From JAAZZIT01 sp964480525 (lineage in GTDB: Bacteria; Bacillota; Clostridia; Oscillospirales; Ruminococcaceae), in assembly GCA_964480525.1 (NCBI GenBank), contig CAYZOV010000003.1, positions 1-64,000 of the forward strand: a stretch of DNA of 64,000 nucleotides, given 5' to 3'. The position numbers and the translations under genes were made by a program. Shown here in pieces: positions 61,377-64,000 of this stretch (position 1 is the first letter of the stretch; each line of letters starts with the position of its first letter). The notes beneath the pieces were generated by a model, which was given only the letters and a program-made list of their open reading frames with translations, searched no databases and was not told where the DNA came from.

Positions 61377-62078
61377 ATGGCTTTTGTTGAACTAAAAAAT
61401 GTATATAAAAGATATAAAATGGGCGACTTGACCATAACTGCTTCGGACGGAGTTTCTTTTGAAATCCAAAAAGGAGAATTTTGTGTGATTCTGGGTTCTA
61501 GCGGAGCAGGGAAAACCACAATTTTAAACCTACTTGGCGGAATGGACACCTGTGACGAGGGCGAAATTATCGTTGACGGTTGTGATATTGCTAAATTTAA
61601 TAAAAAACAGCTTGCAACTTTTCGGCGATACGATATAGGATTTGTTTTTCAGTTTTATAACCTTGTTAATAATTTAACTGCCAAAGAAAATGTGGAACTT
61701 GCTACACAAATTTCAAAGGACGCTATGTCGGCTGAAGAAGTGCTGAAAATGGTGGGTTTAGAAGATAGAATGAATAATTTCCCGTCCCAGCTTTCAGGTG
61801 GGGAACAACAGAGGGTTTCCATCGCAAGAGCATTGGCGAAACGTCCGAAACTTCTTCTTTGCGATGAACCGACAGGCGCACTTGATTATAACACAGGAAA
61901 ATCCATTTTGAAACTTTTGCAAGATAGCTGTCGAAAAAACGGAATAACCGTTGTGGTGATTACGCACAATTCGGCGATTTCTCCCATTGCAGACAGAGTT
62001 ATTACAATTAAAAACAGCAAAGTAGATTCCGTAGTTATTAACGAAAATCCTGTTGATATTGAAACAATCGAATGGTAA
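61377..62078 (+). CDS. ABC transporter ATP-binding protein
   Basis: A 233-residue ATPase of the MacB/LolD type. Walker A is GSSGAGKTT, the Q-loop is in FVFQFYNLVNN, the signature is LSGGEQQRVSIARAL, Walker B is LLLCDEPTGALD, and the H-loop is VVITHN. It almost certainly pairs with the FtsX-type permease at 57220. It is followed by a terminator. Confidence 0.95.
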   Translation: MAFVELKNVYKRYKMGDLTITASDGVSFEIQKGEFCVILGSSGAGKTTILNLLGGMDTCDEGEIIVDGCDIAKFNKKQLATFRRYDIGFVFQFYNLVNNLTAKENVELATQISKDAMSAEEVLKMVGLEDRMNNFPSQLSGGEQQRVSIARALAKRPKLLLCDEPTGALDYNTGKSILKLLQDSCRKNGITVVVITHNSAISPIADRVITIKNSKVDSVVINENPVDIETIEW

Positions 62079-62082
62079 AAAT

Positions 62083-62116
62083 AACGCAGACTGATTTTTT
62101 TCAGCCTGCGTTTTTG
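62083..62116 (+). terminator. Intrinsic terminator after the ABC ATPase gene
   Basis: AACGCAGACTGA (62083-62094) pairs with TCAGCCTGCGTT (62101-62112), one mismatch, followed by T residues. Confidence 0.88.
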
Positions 62117-62126
62117 TTTAAAAAAA

Positions 62127-62153
62127 GAGAACGCACAATCTGTACGTTCTCTA
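62127..62153 (-). terminator. Intrinsic terminator after purD (minus strand)
   Basis: AGAGAACG and CGTTCTCT form an 8-bp stem around 10-11 nt (62127-62153). On the minus strand it is followed by TTTTTT, just after the purD stop. Confidence 0.88.
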
Positions 62154-62158
62154 AAATT

Positions 62159-63514
62159 TTATTGTCTGAGATATACGCCGTTTTCTTCGATATAGTCCTC
62201 CATATCGTCCTTGTAATCAAGGTGCAATGGGTCAATATCAAGTGCCTTTAATGCACGGGCGCCTATGTCGTGACGGAAATGAACCTTATCCCAAGTGATA
62301 GTTTCAACACCCTTGTAGGCATTTTCAATCGCACTTTGGAGCGTAAGTCCTGTTGAGGTAACACCCAAAACTCTGCCACCGTTAGTTAGGAATTTTCCGT
62401 CCGAAAGCTTTGTTCCTGCGTGGTAAACATTGCAAATAGTCTGACCCTTTTCGTCAAGACCCTTGATTTCATGTCCCTTTGGATAGCTTTCAGGATATCC
62501 TCCACTAGCCATAACTACGCAAGCACACGCACCGTTTTTCCACTTGATGTCAATTTCATCAAGCTTGTGGTTGTAAATCGCCTCAAAAATTTCAACCAAA
62601 TCGCTGTCGAGCATTGGCAAAACAACCTGTGTTTCAGGGTCGCCAAATCGACAGTTGTATTCAATAACCTTAGGTCCCTTTGGTGTAAGCATAAGTCCAA
62701 AGTACAAACAGCCCTCAAAGGTACGTCCTTCGCTGTTCATAGCGTTCATTGTCGGAATGAAGATTTTTTCCATACATTCCTTTGCAATTTCTTCGGTGTA
62801 ATAAGGGTTTGGCGAAATTGTTCCCATACCACCTGTGTTCAAGCCCTCGTCATTGTCGTATGCACGCTTGTGGTCCATTGACGAAATCATAGGTACGAGA
62901 GTTTTTCCGTCTGTGAAAGACAAAACGGAAACCTCAGGACCTGTGAGATATTCTTCGATAACAATTCTTGTACTGCTGTCACCGAATTTTTTGTTTTCAA
63001 TCATCTCTCGAACTGCGTCAACAGCCTCTTGCTCGTTTTGTGCAATTATTACGCCTTTGCCAAGTGCAAGTCCGTCTGCCTTGATAACAGCAGGGTAGGA
63101 GTTTTGCGATTTTAGGTACTCGATAGCCTTTTCGCTGTCGGTAAACACCTCGTAAAACGCAGTCGGAATGTTGTATTTTTTCATTAAATCCTTTGAAAAA
63201 ACTTTCGAGCCTTCGATAATTGCAGCACATTTTTTAGGTCCGAACGTCATAAAGCCCTCAGCCTGCAATGCGTCAACCATTCCCAAAACAAGTGGGTCGT
63301 CAGGTGCAACCACGACCATATCTACCGAAAGCTTTTTAGCTAACGCAACAACGCCCTCGATGTCTGTTGCACTTACGTCAAAACATTCAGCACCGCAAGC
63401 CGAAATTCCACCGTTTCCGGGTGTGCAATATACCTTGTCGCATTTTTTCGACTCCATAAGCTTCATAATAATTGCGTGTTCACGGCCTCCGCCACCAACA
63501 ACTAATATGTTCAT
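62159..63514 (-). CDS. purD: Phosphoribosylamine-glycine ligase
   Basis: A 451-residue ATP-grasp enzyme for the second step of purine synthesis. It starts MNILVVGGGGREHAI; ATG 63514 was chosen over an upstream TTG (63532), because the AAAGGATT site lies between them. GARS motifs include APDDPLVLGMVDALQ, YPAVIKADGLALGKGV and YNCRFGDPETQVVLP. It is about 20 residues longer than the E. coli form. It is the last gene of a minus-strand purine operon. Confidence 0.96.
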   Translation of the reverse strand: MNILVVGGGGREHAIIMKLMESKKCDKVYCTPGNGGISACGAECFDVSATDIEGVVALAKKLSVDMVVVAPDDPLVLGMVDALQAEGFMTFGPKKCAAIIEGSKVFSKDLMKKYNIPTAFYEVFTDSEKAIEYLKSQNSYPAVIKADGLALGKGVIIAQNEQEAVDAVREMIENKKFGDSSTRIVIEEYLTGPEVSVLSFTDGKTLVPMISSMDHKRAYDNDEGLNTGGMGTISPNPYYTEEIAKECMEKIFIPTMNAMNSEGRTFEGCLYFGLMLTPKGPKVIEYNCRFGDPETQVVLPMLDSDLVEIFEAIYNHKLDEIDIKWKNGACACVVMASGGYPESYPKGHEIKGLDEKGQTICNVYHAGTKLSDGKFLTNGGRVLGVTSTGLTLQSAIENAYKGVETITWDKVHFRHDIGARALKALDIDPLHLDYKDDMEDYIEENGVYLRQ

Positions 63515-63546
63515 AATTTTTAATCCTTTCAAATTTTATATTATAA

Positions 63547-64000
63547 TTAGTGATGGAAAAGACGAATTCCTGTGAATGCCATAGCCATATTGTATTTGTT
63601 GCAGGTTTCGATTACGTTATCATCTCTGATTGAACCACCTGGCTGTGCAACATAGGAAACTCCACTTTTTCTAGCTCTTTCAATATTATCGCCGAATGGG
63701 AAGAAAGCGTCCGAGCCAAGACATACGTCGGTGTTTTTAGCAAGCCATTCCTTTTGCTCAGCCTTTGTAAATACCTCAGGCTTAACCTTGAAGAAATTCT
63801 GCCAAACGCCTTCTGCAAGTACGTCCTCGTACTCGTCTGAAATGTAAACGTCAATAGTATTATCACGGTCTGCTCGTCTGATGTTGTCAACAAATTGTAA
63901 ATTCAACACCTGTGGAGCCTGTCTGAGCCACCAGTTATCAGCCTTGTTTCCAGCGAGTCTTGTGCAGTGAATTCTCGACTGTTGACCTGCACCGATACCG
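63547..64000 (-). CDS. AICAR formyltransferase, stand-alone PurH-like (C-terminal part)
   Basis: This is the end of a longer gene that enters from the right edge. It carries the AICARFT signature GIGAGQQSRIHCTRLAGNKA, then SDAFFPFGDNIERA, QPGGSIRDD and the terminal FTGIRLFHH. The insert with NWWLRQAPQVLNLQFVDNIR marks the single-domain clostridial AICARFT of about 390 residues, rather than bifunctional PurH. That enzyme formylates AICAR with 10-formyl-THF, so an IMP cyclohydrolase should be encoded elsewhere. It is 32 nt upstream of purD. Confidence 0.88.
   Translation of the reverse strand, partial: GIGAGQQSRIHCTRLAGNKADNWWLRQAPQVLNLQFVDNIRRADRDNTIDVYISDEYEDVLAEGVWQNFFKVKPEVFTKAEQKEWLAKNTDVCLGSDAFFPFGDNIERARKSGVSYVAQPGGSIRDDNVIETCNKYNMAMAFTGIRLFHH

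Overview
The window is a 64-kb chromosomal segment of an AT-rich, spore-forming, anaerobic Firmicute. I would place it in the Oscillospiraceae/Ruminococcus group, by inference from gene content rather than from a marker gene. Supporting signs are the spoIIGA-sigE-sigG, yunB and spoVB-like sporulation genes, a two-gene transketolase, an NfnAB electron-bifurcating transhydrogenase, a stand-alone clostridial-type AICAR transformylase, a Tyr T-box riboswitch, and large secreted GLUG-repeat proteins. No rRNA, tRNA, CRISPR array or prophage was seen. The only hint of a mobile element is a helix-turn-helix fragment at the left edge.

Layout. 1-5.3 kb: a possible mobile-element end, then DUF951, prfA, ywlC/tsaC, coaE, a lytic transglycosylase and an M18 aminopeptidase. 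5.3-7.8 kb: the spoIIG locus, with spoIIGA-sigE behind a Spo0A-type promoter and sigG convergent to it behind a SigF-type promoter. 7.8-12.5 kb: a large GLUG-repeat secreted-protein gene broken by a one-base frameshift, followed by a 32-residue peptide gene. 12.5-18.5 kb: a hairpin-rich leader, then tmk, a DUF2156 gene, a DJ-1 family gene, a 5-formyl-THF cyclo-ligase gene, mltG and a U32 peptidase gene. 18.5-21 kb: T-box/tyrS and a Thr-rich lipoprotein. 21-23 kb (minus strand): a DnaD-like protein and a helicase loader. 23-31 kb: miaB, a YlbF-family gene, mutS, mutL, miaA and hfq. 31-39 kb: the division cluster (HlyD-like, ylmE, sepF, ylmH, divIVA, lspA, rluD-like), a HAD phosphatase and transketolase. 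39-45 kb: yunB, ligA and gatCAB. 45-48 kb: a second, intact GLUG protein with the same 32-residue peptide gene. 48-51 kb: nfnAB and a half-size EamA protein. 51-56 kb (minus strand): an XRE regulator, hflX, rqcP, hup, mazG and a spoVB-like gene. 56-64 kb: trpS, an ABC permease, a small acidic membrane protein, ychF, an ABC ATPase, and purine genes on the minus strand.

Most of the window is ordinary housekeeping. The unusual material is the pair of GLUG-protein plus 32-residue-peptide cassettes, 35.6 kb apart in the same orientation. Their last 547 bp are identical, covering the end of the C-terminal domain, the whole peptide gene and part of the terminator, while upstream sequence has diverged. 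This points to recent gene conversion or duplication, and to a peptide that travels with a secreted protein. The second unusual item is a 250-nt non-coding leader before tmk that folds on paper into a multi-branched array of hairpins.

The sporulation genes form a readable cascade: a Spo0A box before spoIIGA-sigE, a near-perfect SigF-type promoter before the inverted sigG, and a possible SigE-type promoter before yunB.
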